Source of the DNA: Callaeas wilsoni | Taxonomy: Eukaryota > Chordata > Aves > Passeriformes > Callaeidae | Direction: 5' to 3' | Assembly: GCA_013398955.1 (NCBI GenBank) | Contig: VWPU01011673.1 | Coordinates: 248,001-312,000, forward strand | DNA: 64,000 nt | Shown here: piece by piece, positions 49,401 through 61,850 of the stretch | Layout of the letters: each line of letters starts with the position of its first letter | Numbering within the stretch: the first letter of the stretch is position 1 | Position numbers and translations under genes: made by a program | The notes under the pieces: model-generated | The model's database searches: none | Seen by the model: only the letters and a program-made list of their open reading frames with translations | What the model was told of the DNA's origin: nothing

Positions 49401-52400
49401 TCCATTCTGTACTTCTCATTTTCAATAAAAATAAGTATGGACAATACAAAATGGGAAACTTAAATGAAATAATTAAATTCTGTAAATGCAATTTGTCCTA
49501 ATTATACCAGATGCCTCACCCTTGTGTAGCAGTCTTTTCTTAGGTAATCACCACACATTTAATCTCCTATAGTCATAGACACATCTTTAAGACAAAAAAC
49601 AAAAGAAAAAGTTCAATCAAGTTTTCATGCAATTAATTAACAAAACACTTGCACATATCAAACAGAATAGAAGCGCCTAGTCCTGAAAATATATTTATCC
49701 TACTTACCGTGAGTTCTCCTTATGTTGTCATGGTATGATAGGAATTATTCCTACCCCCCACGGTGGGCTGAATTTGCCATGACTAGATACAACGTTTGTA
49801 TCAATCACACAAAAAATTCCATAATCTGCATTTTAGCATCAAGGCTTCAGCATTTTAGGGTGTAGGATAGTTAGGTGTTACTCTTTTTAAACATGCAGCA
49901 CAAGTATTTCTGGCCTTGAGAGTTTTTCATCCAGGTGGAAGACATAAAGTAAAGCCAGGACGGGTGCACTGTGGAAAAATCTGGCTTTGCCATAAACTCT
50001 AGCTTTAGACAAAAAATTATGAGATGACAGTTCTCTAAACCATGAATGAAAAGACTTTTTTTACCAAGGCACCTTAAAGATGCTTCCTAGTCTTGCTTGC
50101 ATCAGAGACACCCAGACAGGTGACTTTTTTATCTCCCTACAAGGCAGGACCTCAGGTACTTTCTAATTTGTCTTCTCTCACTTCTGTTCCAAGAAATAAC
50201 AACCTAAGGACATGATACTTACTCAAAAAAAGAGAAAGGAGGCAATTTGTATCTACAATCCACTTCCTAGCTGTCCTTGCTCTCATTCTTAAATTACTTA
50301 GCTATGCATCTGAAAATCAATTCAGCAGTATCTGGGAAGGTACTGGAATAGCAATAAGACTCAGAGACCGTCAAGCTGGTCTTCAGCCAACAGACCTTGT
50401 TATGAGCACAGTTTCACAGATCTCATGAAATACAAAACTTTCAATTATTTTGTATGTTCTGTGTCTGAAGAGACAAATTCAGAACTAATATGAGGGAAAT
50501 ACTGCCACCTGCTGTGGTACCAGTAATATTCCCTCCAGTACGCAGGTCAGGGAAAACTCCAGAAGCTGAAATGCAAACAGGATGAATTGCCCAATAGTTA
50601 ACAATAATTAAATCACAAAGGAAATTATCGCTTGCAGATGTTGTTATTGTGGAGGATTTTTTTTAATTGAGTTAAAGGGGTTTTTTAAATTACATTTTCA
50701 TTGAGATATTAGACATGGCTCTGTTCTCCATCCCATTGAAGTACAATTGTCTTTGTTATTCTACTTTGTCTGCTTCAGCAGACACTGAAACTAAACTCTT
50801 TCTGATGTGTCATCTATGTAGTGTGGCATACAATACGCATGTCCCTATGTTTTGATTCCTCTTTAACTTTCTGCTCTCACAAAGCCAATATATGTATTTA
50901 GAGATTTTTCTTCTACACTACTACTTCTGTCTTCTTGACAGAAAATTGATTTTTCTCATCCTGATCCATGAGCCAAACTAAAACTGCTGCCCTATTGCTC
51001 AAGATCTTACAATACAATCAACTACAGCTTTAAAGCATGTCATTAGAGAGAGACATTAGAATAACTATAAGCAGTCTGAAGTAGTTTCTTTATATTAGAA
51101 TTAAACAACCCCTAGTTTTCTGCTGATAACAAGATACAGAATACAAAATTCTTTGCTGACTTTACTGAACATTGTACAAAGAATAAACCCCCCCTTTTTG
51201 CTCTTTGGAAATACTATTCAGAACTATATCCTACTATAACTGGTATTCCATCATGCTCATCTTGAAGCAAGATGGAAACTCACATTTACTTCTGCATTCA
51301 CTTATTTTGCAGATACTTTTAAGTGCAATAATTTAAAATTATTGCTTGTATGGTGAGTTTTTACCCTAAGTTTATAGAGATAAATGCTGCTCTGACTGCA
51401 TCACCCCATCATCATGACCTATCATGTGTCACTTTACAGAAGGCGTATGGTGATTTACACAGAGTGTGCTGATGCCTTCTGATAATGTTGTAGAAGTGTC
51501 CACATCACATATCTACAAACGAGATCTATTCTTTTATTGAGCTGTCTCTAGGAAACTATTCCAAGACAGAGCTCCATTAGCGTTGAGCTCTCTTCCTCTG
51601 CAAGCAGACACACAAGTCAGATTTGTAAGACACACATATGTGGTGCTGCATGGTGATGAACAACCTGGTCTACCTATGCTACAGTGTTCAAGTATGCTGA
51701 GGGCTACAGTTCACTTAAACTCTCACAAGAAATCTATTTCTGTACAAACTTGGAAGGATTGCTTTTTCTGATACTGTTTTCCTGGAAATGAAAGTGTTTG
51801 AAAGACACTGCTACTAACGATATTGAGTGGTTCATGTCATTATTATGCTTTTACTTCTTTTTTAAATGCAAACTGTATATAGTGAGCCAGAAGAATTATC
51901 AAGGCCTCACTTTCTGAGACAAAGGAACATTTTATGTTTCTCCTGTAACTCACAGCTGACTTAAAATTAATTTCAGTGTCCACTACAGATAAAAAATTGA
52001 AGTGACAAGTTTAATGTTAGTACTGTAACTTCCACCAGTCAAAGGCAAAAGGTGAGAAGGAAGATGTCTTTATTCTCACAGTTGTCTCTAGACTTTTCTA
52101 GCTTATACAAGGGGCAGAGTATCAACCAGAGCAAAACTTCAAAAGATTATTTAAAACACCTCTTCCTAACCTTAGATATATTTTCTCATCCAAAGAATTA
52201 CAACTAATTCTGTAAAACAACATATATTCCTCCTAAACATATGAAAATAGGGATACTCTTCACAGAAGTTAATAACATATCTTTTGTAATACATTCCTTC
52301 CCAAATTTGTTGGCAATACAAGTAAATAATTATATTTTTGAAATTTTCTGTAATGTTTTAAAAAGTATAATATTACAAACTAAATTGATTTGACTAATAA

Positions 52401-52900
52401 GCTTTATAATTAGTTATTTTGTGATAGGATTGTTAAAACTTCGTAAATTAGAGATTAATTGGTCCTAGCATCTAATATGACATAAACCAAACCTACAAAA
52501 TTTGAGTTGCCTTAGTACATTTAGGCTTACAGTAATGCGATTTTAAGAAAATATTATTTTAAATTATTCTGTGTGGTTTTCTATCTGGCCAACAGTGGCC
52601 TCCCTAGGAAATACTAACTCACTTTTTTTTTTTACCTGATTTCTCTCCTTTTCCCTCTCTCAGGCATCAAATTTTGGTTTATTTCACAATCCAAGCCCAC
52701 AGTTATTTCTATTAATCTCTTATTTTGTTGTATACAAAATCATTTAGGATATCTAAAGCAATCAAGATGAAAACAATGTTGATTCACTCAACAGACACAG
52801 TTTCATAGTTATTTTCCTTGCTTTGGATAGCTAAAAAGGTAGTACTCTTTGCTTTAATGTTGTTTTCTATGCCTGATTTTATCTACCTTTTACAATTTTC
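46491..52900. other. Long unique noncoding stretch
   Basis: No gene, RNA gene or mobile element that I can support. T runs occur near 47061-47074 and 52623-52633. The segment 48060-48440 is GC-richer and non-repetitive, and could be conserved noncoding DNA. Confidence 0.5.
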
Positions 52901-53428
52901 AGCACTGGTGAGGCCGCACCTAGATTCCTGTGTCCAGTTCTGGGCCTCTCAATTCAGGAAAGGCACTGAGGTGCTGGAAGGAGTCCAGAGCAGGGCAAAG
53001 GAGCTGGGGAAGGGTCTGGAGAACAAGTCCCATGAGGAGCAGCTGAGGGAGCTGGGGTTGTTTAGCCTGGAGAAAAGGAGGCTCAGGGGGATCTTAGGAC
53101 TCTACAGCTGCCTGAATGGAGGTTGTAATGAGGGGGAGGTCGGCCTCTTCTCCCAGGCAGCTAGTGACAGGACAAGAGGAAATGGCCTCCAGCTGTGCCA
53201 GGACTGGTTCAGGTTGGACATCAGGAAGAATTTCTTCACAGGAAGGATGGTTAGGCATTGAAATGGTCTGCTCAGGGAGGTGGTGGAGTCACTGTCTCTG
53301 GAGGTGTTTAAGAAAGGACTGGATTGGGCACTTAGTGCTGTGGGCCAGTTGACATGGTGGCATTTGGTCACAGGTTGGACTCGAGGATCTCTCAAGTCTC
53401 TTGCAACCTCATTGATTCTATGGTTATT
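52901..53428 (+). mobile_element. CR1 LINE, forward, last coding part plus 3' end
   Basis: 5'-truncated copy of about 530 bp. From 52901 the reading frame gives the C-terminal part of the CR1 polymerase protein: '[19 protein letters not shown]', '[16 protein letters not shown]', '[11 protein letters not shown]', '[15 protein letters not shown]'. The frame is open from before the element (52818) to a TGA at 53259-53261, where CR1 normally has a tryptophan codon (RHW), so the frame ends by a single nonsense change. The untranslated end follows ('ggttggactcgaggatctct' and 'cattgattctatgg'), with the degenerate terminal repeat at 53413-53428. Low divergence and the long open frame make this one of the younger CR1 copies here. 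The 147-codon frame is CR1, not a host gene. Confidence 0.95.
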
Positions 53429-53958
53429 CCGCTGGTATATATTAGTATGGTATAACAGCCTGTATTTAGTGACTGAAAAAATCTGCAAGCTAGGAGACAC
53501 TTTGGTGAGATCAGTCTGATTCTACACTTTGAAGATGGTTATGTGGAATGGGCTATGGATCCATAAAGCATACCACGTATTTTTTTCTGTGGGTTTTTCT
53601 TGCACTGAAGAAATTGTATGAAATGAAATTAGACATCTCTTCATAAGAGAAAACAAAATGAAAAGAGAAAGAAAAAAGAAAAGGAAAAAAATCAGTATAT
53701 TGGTCCTTAGCTTGATGCTAGTACGTAGCAAAGAGTGAAATCCTGCAAACAACCACTGTTGTGATGGGTGTGCCAATCTGAAATCCTACTGATCTCAGAG
53801 TAGGATGAATATGTAGTATGGTTGAATAATCATAACCATTGAATGCAGTTTGGATCTACTTACAGGTCCACATTCAAATAAATCTTTATCAGATTTCATG
53901 CTGGTATATAAAATAGCTTTTGAATTATAAAAACAATTCAGCCTGGTAAGTTAATGTC
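53429..53958. other. Unique noncoding sequence
   Basis: Nothing recognised. An A/G-rich patch at about 53640-53690 produces a Phe/Leu-rich reverse frame by composition. Confidence 0.5.
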
Positions 53959-53990
53959 ACACACATGTACATATATATACACACATATAA
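53959..53990. repeat. (CA)n/(TA)n microsatellite
   Basis: 'acacacatgtacatatatat' followed by 'acacacatata', directly upstream of the 91 bp tandem array. Confidence 0.8.
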
Positions 53991-53999
53991 TGTTACATA

Positions 54000-54272
54000 A
54001 TGCCACAAGAGAGTTATTATGTTAGGAGATATCATTATTTACAGGTATTCTCCCAGATATCAAAGCAAGATAAAATACTAATCACATTTAATGCCACAAG
54101 AGGGTTATTATGTTAGAAGATAGCATTATTTACAGGTATTCTCCCAGATATCAAAGCAAGATAAAATACTAATCACATTTAATGCCACAAGAGGGTTATT
54201 ATGTTAGAAGATAGCATTATTTACAGGTATTCTCCCAGATATCAAAGCAAGATAAAATACTAATCACATTTA
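54000..54272. repeat. Tandem array, 3 copies of a 91 bp unit
   Basis: Units begin with 'atgccacaagag' at 54000, 54091 and 54182 and end with 'actaatcacattta'. By eye, copies 2 and 3 are identical over all 91 bases. Copy 1 differs from them at three positions (near 54012, 54026 and 54032). The pattern implies an older duplication, then a very recent one copying the second unit. The unit has no long open frame or known family signature. Copy number probably varies in the population. Confidence 0.97.
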
Positions 54273-57241
54273 CTTGATCTTTTATGTTGTCAGTTATTTG
54301 AATTGTTTACTCCTAAAACCACTGACTATAATATCTAGTTCTGCAAATGGACAAAGAAGTCCATTTTCTTCCTGTAAAGACTAGTTAAGATTAACATTCC
54401 TTTAGAGAACCAGTACAAACCTTATAAAAATTGCCACGTTTTCCTTGACTCCAGGCATCTATGGGAGTTTGAGTTATTTTTCCATTTTTCTAGAATACCA
54501 CAAACCAGAAAATGCACATGTAAATCATACTGTGTGTATGATGCAGAATTACTATATATGCTTAATCAGAACTTGTTGTTTCAAAGTTCTGCTGAAGACT
54601 TTGTAGCTAAATGTAAGGTATTTCCTACAAAGTTTAAGTTTCAGAAAGATTAAGTTTCATACAACCAAGATCTGCACAACTGTATAACTGACACATAAAT
54701 TATCCCAATGAAATGTCCTTACATAAGCCAACAAGTAAGCACGTTCTATTTTCAAACTTGGGTGCTTAAAACAATGAAAAACTTGATAAGCATTCATGGC
54801 TGAATTTTTTTTTTCATTTTGTTTCAATGCTCTAAGACATTCTAATTTGAATGGTTTGGCTTTTATTTTTCCTTTTCTGACTATGAAGATGACTTCTGTG
54901 TATAAGTGCTAACGATACAACTCTGAAGCTCTGAGGTTTTAAAAAGTTAATATACATTTATATTTTAGAGCTACTGTGTCCGTAGAAACACCAACCCAGT
55001 TCATTTAATTTAAAGTTGAAAGTTTATTTAATTTAAAGTTCACGTAAATTAAAAAGATGTTTTGTAAAAGTCAATTTCAAGTTTCAAAGGCAGAGTACCC
55101 ACTAACTTAGTAGTTTCTAGGAAGCTAGAAAGGTACTTCTTTCTATCATTTCCAGATGAAAGCATACCATCTAATCACACACAGAGAGAACAACTTCCAC
55201 CTGACTTTACAGCCTGCTCTTTTCCACACATTCATCAGCACAGGATTTACCTCACCTACCTTTAGACAGGCTGATGCCTTCACAGGAGCTACATCCTGAA
55301 GTCTCTCTTAAGTGTCAATGGAAAGAATCAAAGGTTCTTCAGGACATGATTAACCAATTAAAGTAACTGACCAAAATAGGTCAGATAAACCACAGCCTAA
55401 AAATGTCTGTTTCTTCTCTCTGGTGGGTGACTACTTCAGTTGTAGACAGCTATTGGTTAGGTATCTATGTTTGATCAGGCTAATCCCTCCTGTAACAGCA
55501 ATTAGTGTTTGACCTTTAGGTATGGTGCCTTCTGGTGCACTGTGTAATTGCAAAGGGTGCTGCTGCAACTTCCTTTTAATAAGGCAATAAGACTATTCTT
55601 AATTACTGTGGGTGCCAAGTGTCTTTTCTGAGAAGGAGACTTGGCTAGGATTCAATGGAGAACAGAAGCAGAGTGATGGAAAAAGTTTAGAGAGACTGGA
55701 GAGATATGCACCTTATCTGGGCATAAAGTCAAACAGCAGTAAAGACTATTTTAATCGCTTGTCTTAGCTGATGGACATCCAGATGAGACCAAGAAGGCTG
55801 AAAGGGCATGCTCTTTCTGAACTGATCTGTAAAGTGATTACTGTCTTCTCAGACATATATCTCTTACAGGCCCTTTTCAAGCACAACATGTGTCAGATGT
55901 CACTCAAGCTGGATCCTACTAGATGTAAAAAAGAAAGTATTCTTGGTAGTGTGTTCTCAGTAAAGTCTCTTTAATCGGAAATAGTCCAAAACTAATGCCC
56001 TTGAGGGCATGCTGCAAGACATATCTTTTTCAGAGAGTTGCTGAAGCGGCAAACCTGACCAAGGACTGATGTATAGTGAAAATGAAGAAACTTTCATCTT
56101 CATTATTTATCTGCTAAATGGCGATTGAATATTATGAGATGTAGTAGACTTCCATTCATTTCAACACACTGATTGGTTCTCTTTAAAAAAAAAACCAAAA
56201 AAACTTATCAAGAACATCTAATGTGTAAAAAGAAAGTCTTTTGTCACTTTACAATTTAAAATCAGCGGTAAATGAGAACCCTTCTGCAAGACTATGGCTG
56301 AAGTGTTGGTATGGAAAACAAATTATATACCTCTAACATGACAAGAATGTGTTACTAGAATATTATACAGCCTAATGTGACAAACAGTTGTTTTTACTTT
56401 CCATCTAATTTTCTCTATTCTACCTGTCTTTTGATCCCACAAATACTTACATGTATACTTAACCACTTAAAGGCTCTTTCTAAGCTCTAAAGCCATGTTT
56501 ATTTTACTAAACTGAGAAACATTCCCAAGTTCCCCTGAGCAAGGGAACAATTTAGCCCTACTCAAGCTCTATAATGAAGCAATGTCTTCTCCATGCACAG
56601 ACTTGCACATGTACATGTGGAGTGGGTGCCACAGGAAGAAAGTTTAATAATCACTGAGCACTCTTCCCATGTGCTGAGGGCATGAGGGCACCCAGCAGCT
56701 GAAAGTAGACAGACTACAACTGTGTGTGTGACCAGAGTGAAGCACATAGACTTTCAGTGTGACCTGAACTGGAGGTTTAGTTTGTGAACACTAGGCTGTC
56801 ATAATCTGTAGAGACATTAAAATCTTTTCCCATTTTTACCCTAAAGCAAATTTTTCATGGGGATCACAAGTTCCTTTCTATTGGTAGAGTTAAATCCTAA
56901 CATATAAATGAATAATAACACAACTTTCAACCATGGATACCAAAAAGTATTACTTTAAAAAGTCCACTTTTACTTTTCCTAAAAAGATCTCCCCAGAGGG
57001 TTGGAATAGGGCTTTGAAAAAGTACTTTTGTTAAGAAGAAAATTTTAAAAAGTAGGCAGAAGAATTATCATGACAACATGTTACATTTTTAAGATGTTCC
57101 TGCCTAAAAAAAAGTGTATCTTCATGTAGGTCTCAATCATGGTTCTCTATTTAATTCAGTTAATATTTTTTGAAAATTAATTTTTCTTAGAACATTAATT
57201 TTTATAGTCAAAATACTGGTTTGAGTATTATGTGCTAATTA
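54273..57241. other. Unique AT-rich noncoding sequence
   Basis: No exon or mobile element recognised. A 15 bp direct repeat ('atttaatttaaagtt') occurs at 55003 and 55026. Confidence 0.5.
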
Positions 57242-57338
57242 TTTCCTTTCTTTCTTTCTTTTTCTCTCTTTCTTTCTCTCTCTCTTTCTCTCTTTCTCTC
57301 TTTCTTTCTCTCTCTCTTTCTCTCTTTCTCTCTTTCTT
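57242..57338. repeat. Pure polypyrimidine (CT/CTTT)n tract, 97 bp
   Basis: Ninety-seven consecutive pyrimidines on the + strand made of 'tttc' and 'tctc' units. A 32 bp block (57269-57300) is repeated perfectly and in tandem at 57301-57332, so part of the length comes from one block duplication rather than unit-by-unit slippage. The reverse frame across it (57228-57431) encodes an Arg/Glu/Lys string that is a composition artefact. Confidence 0.97.
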
Positions 57339-58108
57339 AAGCAGCACCTGTAAAAGAAAGTAACTCATCCAGGTAGGATTTCCTGTCACTGCAATCCTAT
57401 GGCGTCTCTTTCTCACAGCGTACTGACACACCAGGCTGACTCAACCCTCTATACAGGGTATCTGTATCTGTAGGTCCACAGATTCCTGCACCTGCTGCTG
57501 TAAACATGTGCAAGGGCCTGGAGGAAGGCAACAAGAGAGGAGAAACAGAGCAGAAACAAATAGAAAATATCTGAACAATACTAAATTTATATTAGCAGTT
57601 AGTATAAAATTGTTACTCTAAATGGCATAATTTCACCCCCAATAAAATCAATGGGAAGGGAGTGTTTGTGTGTGTGTGTGATTGTTTTGTTGCTACAGTT
57701 TTTTGTTGCTAAGATTTTATCTGGAACTTCATTTGGACCCATTTCTACAAAGAGACCATTGTAAAGTGTAGAGAGATTTATTAAAAAATACCAAGAATAT
57801 TCAAGTTAACTGCTTCAAAATAACGCATTAATGAAGGGGGGAAAAAAAAAGAAAAATGTCTTTCTTTAAAATTGCAAAACTGGTGAGCTATTTTTGCTGG
57901 AATTTTCCAAAATTATTCATCTTAGAGCAGACATCTGTCATGGGACATATCAGTCTGAATAGTTTAAATATGGCAATTATAGGCGACTCAAGGCAGGGTC
58001 TTAAAGACAAAAATTTTAGTCAACCTTAGCTAAAAGCATTTCTTGGAAGTAAAATAATATGAATCAGTAAAAAAATCCTTGTAGTGTATAGGTGAACAAA
58101 CCTGTATG
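57339..58108. other. Unique noncoding sequence
   Basis: A short (TG)n tract lies at 57667-57680. Nothing else is recognised. Confidence 0.55.
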
Positions 58109-58187
58109 GTTTCCTAACCACGTACTCATAATTATGTACACATGGATAGGCCATGTGTACATAATTATGAGTACGTGGTTAGGAAAC
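58109..58187. repeat. Perfect palindrome: 37 bp arms, 5 bp loop
   Basis: The left arm (58109-58145) begins 'gtttcctaaccacgtactca'. The right arm (58151-58187) is its exact reverse complement and ends 'gagtacgtggttaggaaac'. The loop is 'atagg' (58146-58150). All 37 positions pair, and pairing stops abruptly at both outer edges. The dinucleotide TG flanks the structure on both sides, not the TA expected of mariner-type elements. It could be a palindromic miniature transposon, a templated fold-back insertion, or a transcribed hairpin. I recognise no family. Confidence 0.95.
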
Positions 58188-60558
58188 TGCCTTTGAAAAA
58201 AAATCTTTAAGCAAAGGCTGAAAAAGAAAACAAACAAAGCAACTGCCAAACAGTTAAAGTTGTCATTTTTTAGAGCACAGCATATCTGCTCCTTCTAAAT
58301 TTATTTTCAGAGTTCAAAAGACATCATTGACTAATTATCTGCCAAATGCAGTACTATTGTTTGAATTGTATACACCTTAGTTGAAAATCACTTTTATTTC
58401 CCTAATGCCTTCTCTAAACATTTTTTTTGTGCCATTTTGTAATACACTGCATAAAATCTCCTGGGTACAATGACAAGAAAAGAATTTTCCATTTATCTTG
58501 GGAGTCAAAGGCATTTCAAACTTTAAGACAGGAATACTGTGGGCTGATTTTCAATGGAGAGAATTCATCTCTGAGGTTTTAGTAACTGAAAATACTAGGA
58601 GTAATGCTTTGGAATCATTAATGTACATCATTTTCAGGCAGTCTGAATCCTTTTCATTGAGATATTTCCAAAATCTCTTTATTGGGACACAGAGATACCT
58701 TCTGGAAATGAAGGTCAGTCTCTGTGAACACTTCAGTTGGCAAGGAGTAACTTCAGCTGGCAAGGAGTAACATTCACTTCATTAATTTTACGCCTATTTT
58801 CAAAAGCATAGTGAAAATAAACAGTCATAAGTTGAAAAGATTTGCAGCATTCCTCAATTCTGCTGCATCCTCTCCTGTCACATTAATCACAAATACAGCT
58901 GTGCTTTGGATACTTCCAGATCTTTTCTGAAATGATTAACCAACACACATTACCATCTACCCCCATTAACTTCATACTTATTAGTAAAATATGAAGCTAC
59001 TGAACAGCTGATGCCTATTTTGATATCCAGTTCTTGTAGATTGGAAACGTCTGTGTTTGTGAGATCCAGAAGATTTGTTTGGAATGCCACAGATAATCTG
59101 TCAATTTGTGATGTACAGCTCTTTAGCAGAAGCTGGTTACTTGTAATATGCAGGGTAATCTTTTCACAAAATATTGAAGAAATCTTCAAGACAGACTAAG
59201 CAGCCACAGCAGCACTATCATCTTAGGCAGAATAACTACTCAAATAAAGACTGACTTCCAACTGTGAGGTCTCTAAGCAAAAATCAGGTTTTTTCTTGGT
59301 TTATGTTGTTTTCATTTGTTGGCTTTTTTAAATTATTTTTTGGGTTTTGGGGGTTTTTTTTGCACTGGAATACGAAGAAAGTCTGTGAAAAGTGAGTTGT
59401 GTTGTTTTGGCTTGAATTGGTTTTACCAGGTAGACACTTATGAAATAAAAATCTAAATGTCTCTCACAAATCCTCAGCACTTTTGCTCAGCTGGTATTAA
59501 GGCTCTTGAACTGAAAAAAATAGGATGACTGCTTCTCCCAATTTAAAAACGGGAAACATCAACAGAAAAAGCTATTTACCGGGGCTATAGTGAACCAGCT
59601 ACTATACCATGTAGGAAATGAATTTTAATTTTCACAAAATTGCTTAGTAGGTTGGTTTACTCAGCCAAGTAATTCTTCTGGTTAATAGCTTTTCAGGAGA
59701 TTTTGCCGTTACAGATATATTGGAATTCATATTCTGCAGTAATAATACAAGTGGTTTTTAATTCAAGACCTGGTTAAAGCAATTTTGGTACTGATGTAAC
59801 TATTGCATCATTTTTTCAGTGATTATGGTGTTAGGTGGATCCCTTAAGATTTAAAATGAATCCAAAATAGTTGAGATACAATTCCACAAGAAAAGTCATT
59901 AGTCATTTTCCATCTTAATCCATTGATATTTGAATATTTCATGGCACCCTTTACATTATGAAGAAGTGTATTATATTTTCAAGGTGCTATTAAATCATCT
60001 GTGAAACCTCCTCATGGAAAGCTTTGCAGAATCTCAACTGCAGAAAACTAGGAAATAATTGTTGTGCCAAACTTTAATCTTTATATGAATATGAAGGGGA
60101 AAGGATTGATATTAACTATTTTTAGACAGCAGCATATCTAAAAAGCTTTCATACTGGCATCTGGATTTTCAATGTTAATTTCCTACACCTTTCTTAATAA
60201 TTTTATAAGCAGAGGGGGAAATTTTCTCTGTCCCAGACATACAATTCTATAATCACAGTGTGTGTTTTTACTTCCATCTTCAAATACACTTTTGGGTTTA
60301 TATTCAGACTTCACCTCATCCTAAAGTAGACATCTAATGTGGGTCAGGAAAATGTTAAATGTGCCTAAGGTGAATAGCTCAGATGTGGATTTCTGTGTTA
60401 AAGATGTCTAAAGTTAGGTGAGACAAATACACCTCTGAAACAGGCTTACTAGATTCTCACATCCTATCCAGAGGAAACGATTTTTCCTGTTATGCTGCTG
60501 CATAAAGAATTATGGAATTCATTCTTCTGACCATAATGATACAACAGAGTAAATATAT
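58188..60558. other. Unique AT-rich noncoding sequence
   Basis: No exon supported. A T/G-rich patch lies at 59330-59362. Small frames on both strands at 58498-58770 and 58950-59199 show no family signature. Confidence 0.5.
58730..58769. repeat. Tandem 20 bp duplication
   Basis: 'acttcagttggcaaggagta' (58730-58749) is followed at once by a copy differing by one base (C for T, 58750-58769). Confidence 0.95.
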
Positions 60559-60594
60559 ATATTTATATTTATATTTATATTTATATTTATATAT
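60559..60594. repeat. (ATATTT)n hexanucleotide microsatellite
   Basis: About six units of 'atattt', bordered by plain (AT)n on both sides. Confidence 0.9.
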
Positions 60595-61762
60595 GTAATA
60601 ATGAGCATAACACCATATGTTGGTTTTCCACAGTAAAATTAATGCATCCAAGATATTTTCATTTTATGTGCTTAATTAGAGCCTTCCTTTTTTTATTTCA
60701 GCTGCTTTTTGCTGACAGTGATGTCAATAGTAGTTTAAAATGTACAGTTTGTTTAAGCAAGTGATGATACCTGCATTTCATAAGAACTCAAGTTAAACTA
60801 AAATCTGTTCCAGAAAAATATTCTTTAAAACCAGCACAAACCAACAAAACTTCAGTTGCATTTTCTAAAACTTTTCATCTGTCTTCAGTTTTTTTTCCAG
60901 CTCCTCGTAAACCATCCCATAACTACAAATGGCTTCGAAGTCAGGTATTTTCTGTTCATACATTACTTCATAAATTTGCTGATTTGGTCTCATTTGAAAG
61001 ATTAATGTCTATTTTCTTTCCACATATAAGAGACTAGTGGCTTTTTTTCTTATCAGTTCATTTAATATTATTTGTTTCAGAAGAATAAGCTTAGATTTCT
61101 CAATATTATTATATTTTGAGTACTATCCACCTTTTATAACATTTTTTCCTTATACACAGTCATTTTCATTTGTAAAAAGTCTCAAGCACTTGTTTCTCCT
61201 TTCAGTAGCACTGTAAAATATCAGTCAATCAGTTTGCATGAATTATTGTTTACCAAGGGAACAGAAAATCAGTCACTTACGAACTCCTAAAATCACTCAG
61301 GTTATGTAATACAATTTTATTTTAACTAAGAGACGTAGAGTGTTTCAAGACAGAGATGCCCTAAAAATATATCTCTAAACTTTTGCAAGGTTTTTTGATT
61401 TCCCCAGTGGTCATTACAATAACCTTGCTTGACTTTAGGGAGTGCCCTTCAAATCAGGTTTCAATTTTTCTGCCAGTGCAATGGCAATAACAGCGCCTCC
61501 TTTCCTCTTATAAAATGTTAAAAGTCAGTCAAGAAACGATAACCAACAGCAATAAATTACTAGCAAAAGTAATAGCTGTCTTCCACATATATATAAACGT
61601 AAAAACTGAAAATGAGATAAATTTTTTTCACTATTAAAATTATTTTCCAAAAGTCTTAATTTGGAAATTTCAAAATGTTTTGTTCCAATTTGGCAAGAAG
61701 TTTTCTCCTCCAGAACTGCTATAACATCTACTAGGAACTGTTATTCAGCTATCTTGCCTATT
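60595..61762. other. Unique AT-rich noncoding sequence
   Basis: Nothing recognised. Confidence 0.5.
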
Positions 61763-61850
61763 GCCCTCCATGGCACTGGGTTTGGAACTAGATAATCTTT
61801 AATGTTCCTTCCAACCCAGGACATCATTATATGATTCTATGATTCTATTT
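61763..61850 (+). mobile_element. CR1 LINE 3' end, forward
   Basis: 'ctccatggcactgggtttgg' followed by 'aactagataatctttaatgt' and 'tccttccaacccaggacatc' ends in two good copies of the CR1 terminal repeat ('atgattctatgattctattt'). This is a very short, strongly 5'-truncated insertion with no coding part. Confidence 0.88.

Noticed and set aside
52818..53261. 147-codon forward frame as a host gene
   Set aside because: From 52901 onward it is the C-terminal part of the CR1 polymerase protein. The few codons before that are chance read-through.
54000..54272. CRISPR-like array
   Set aside because: The 91 bp units are directly adjacent with no spacers, and the sequence is plainly vertebrate.
57228..57431. 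Reverse frame with a long Arg/Glu/Lys string resembling a charged coiled coil
   Set aside because: It is the translation of the polypyrimidine tract at 57242-57338.
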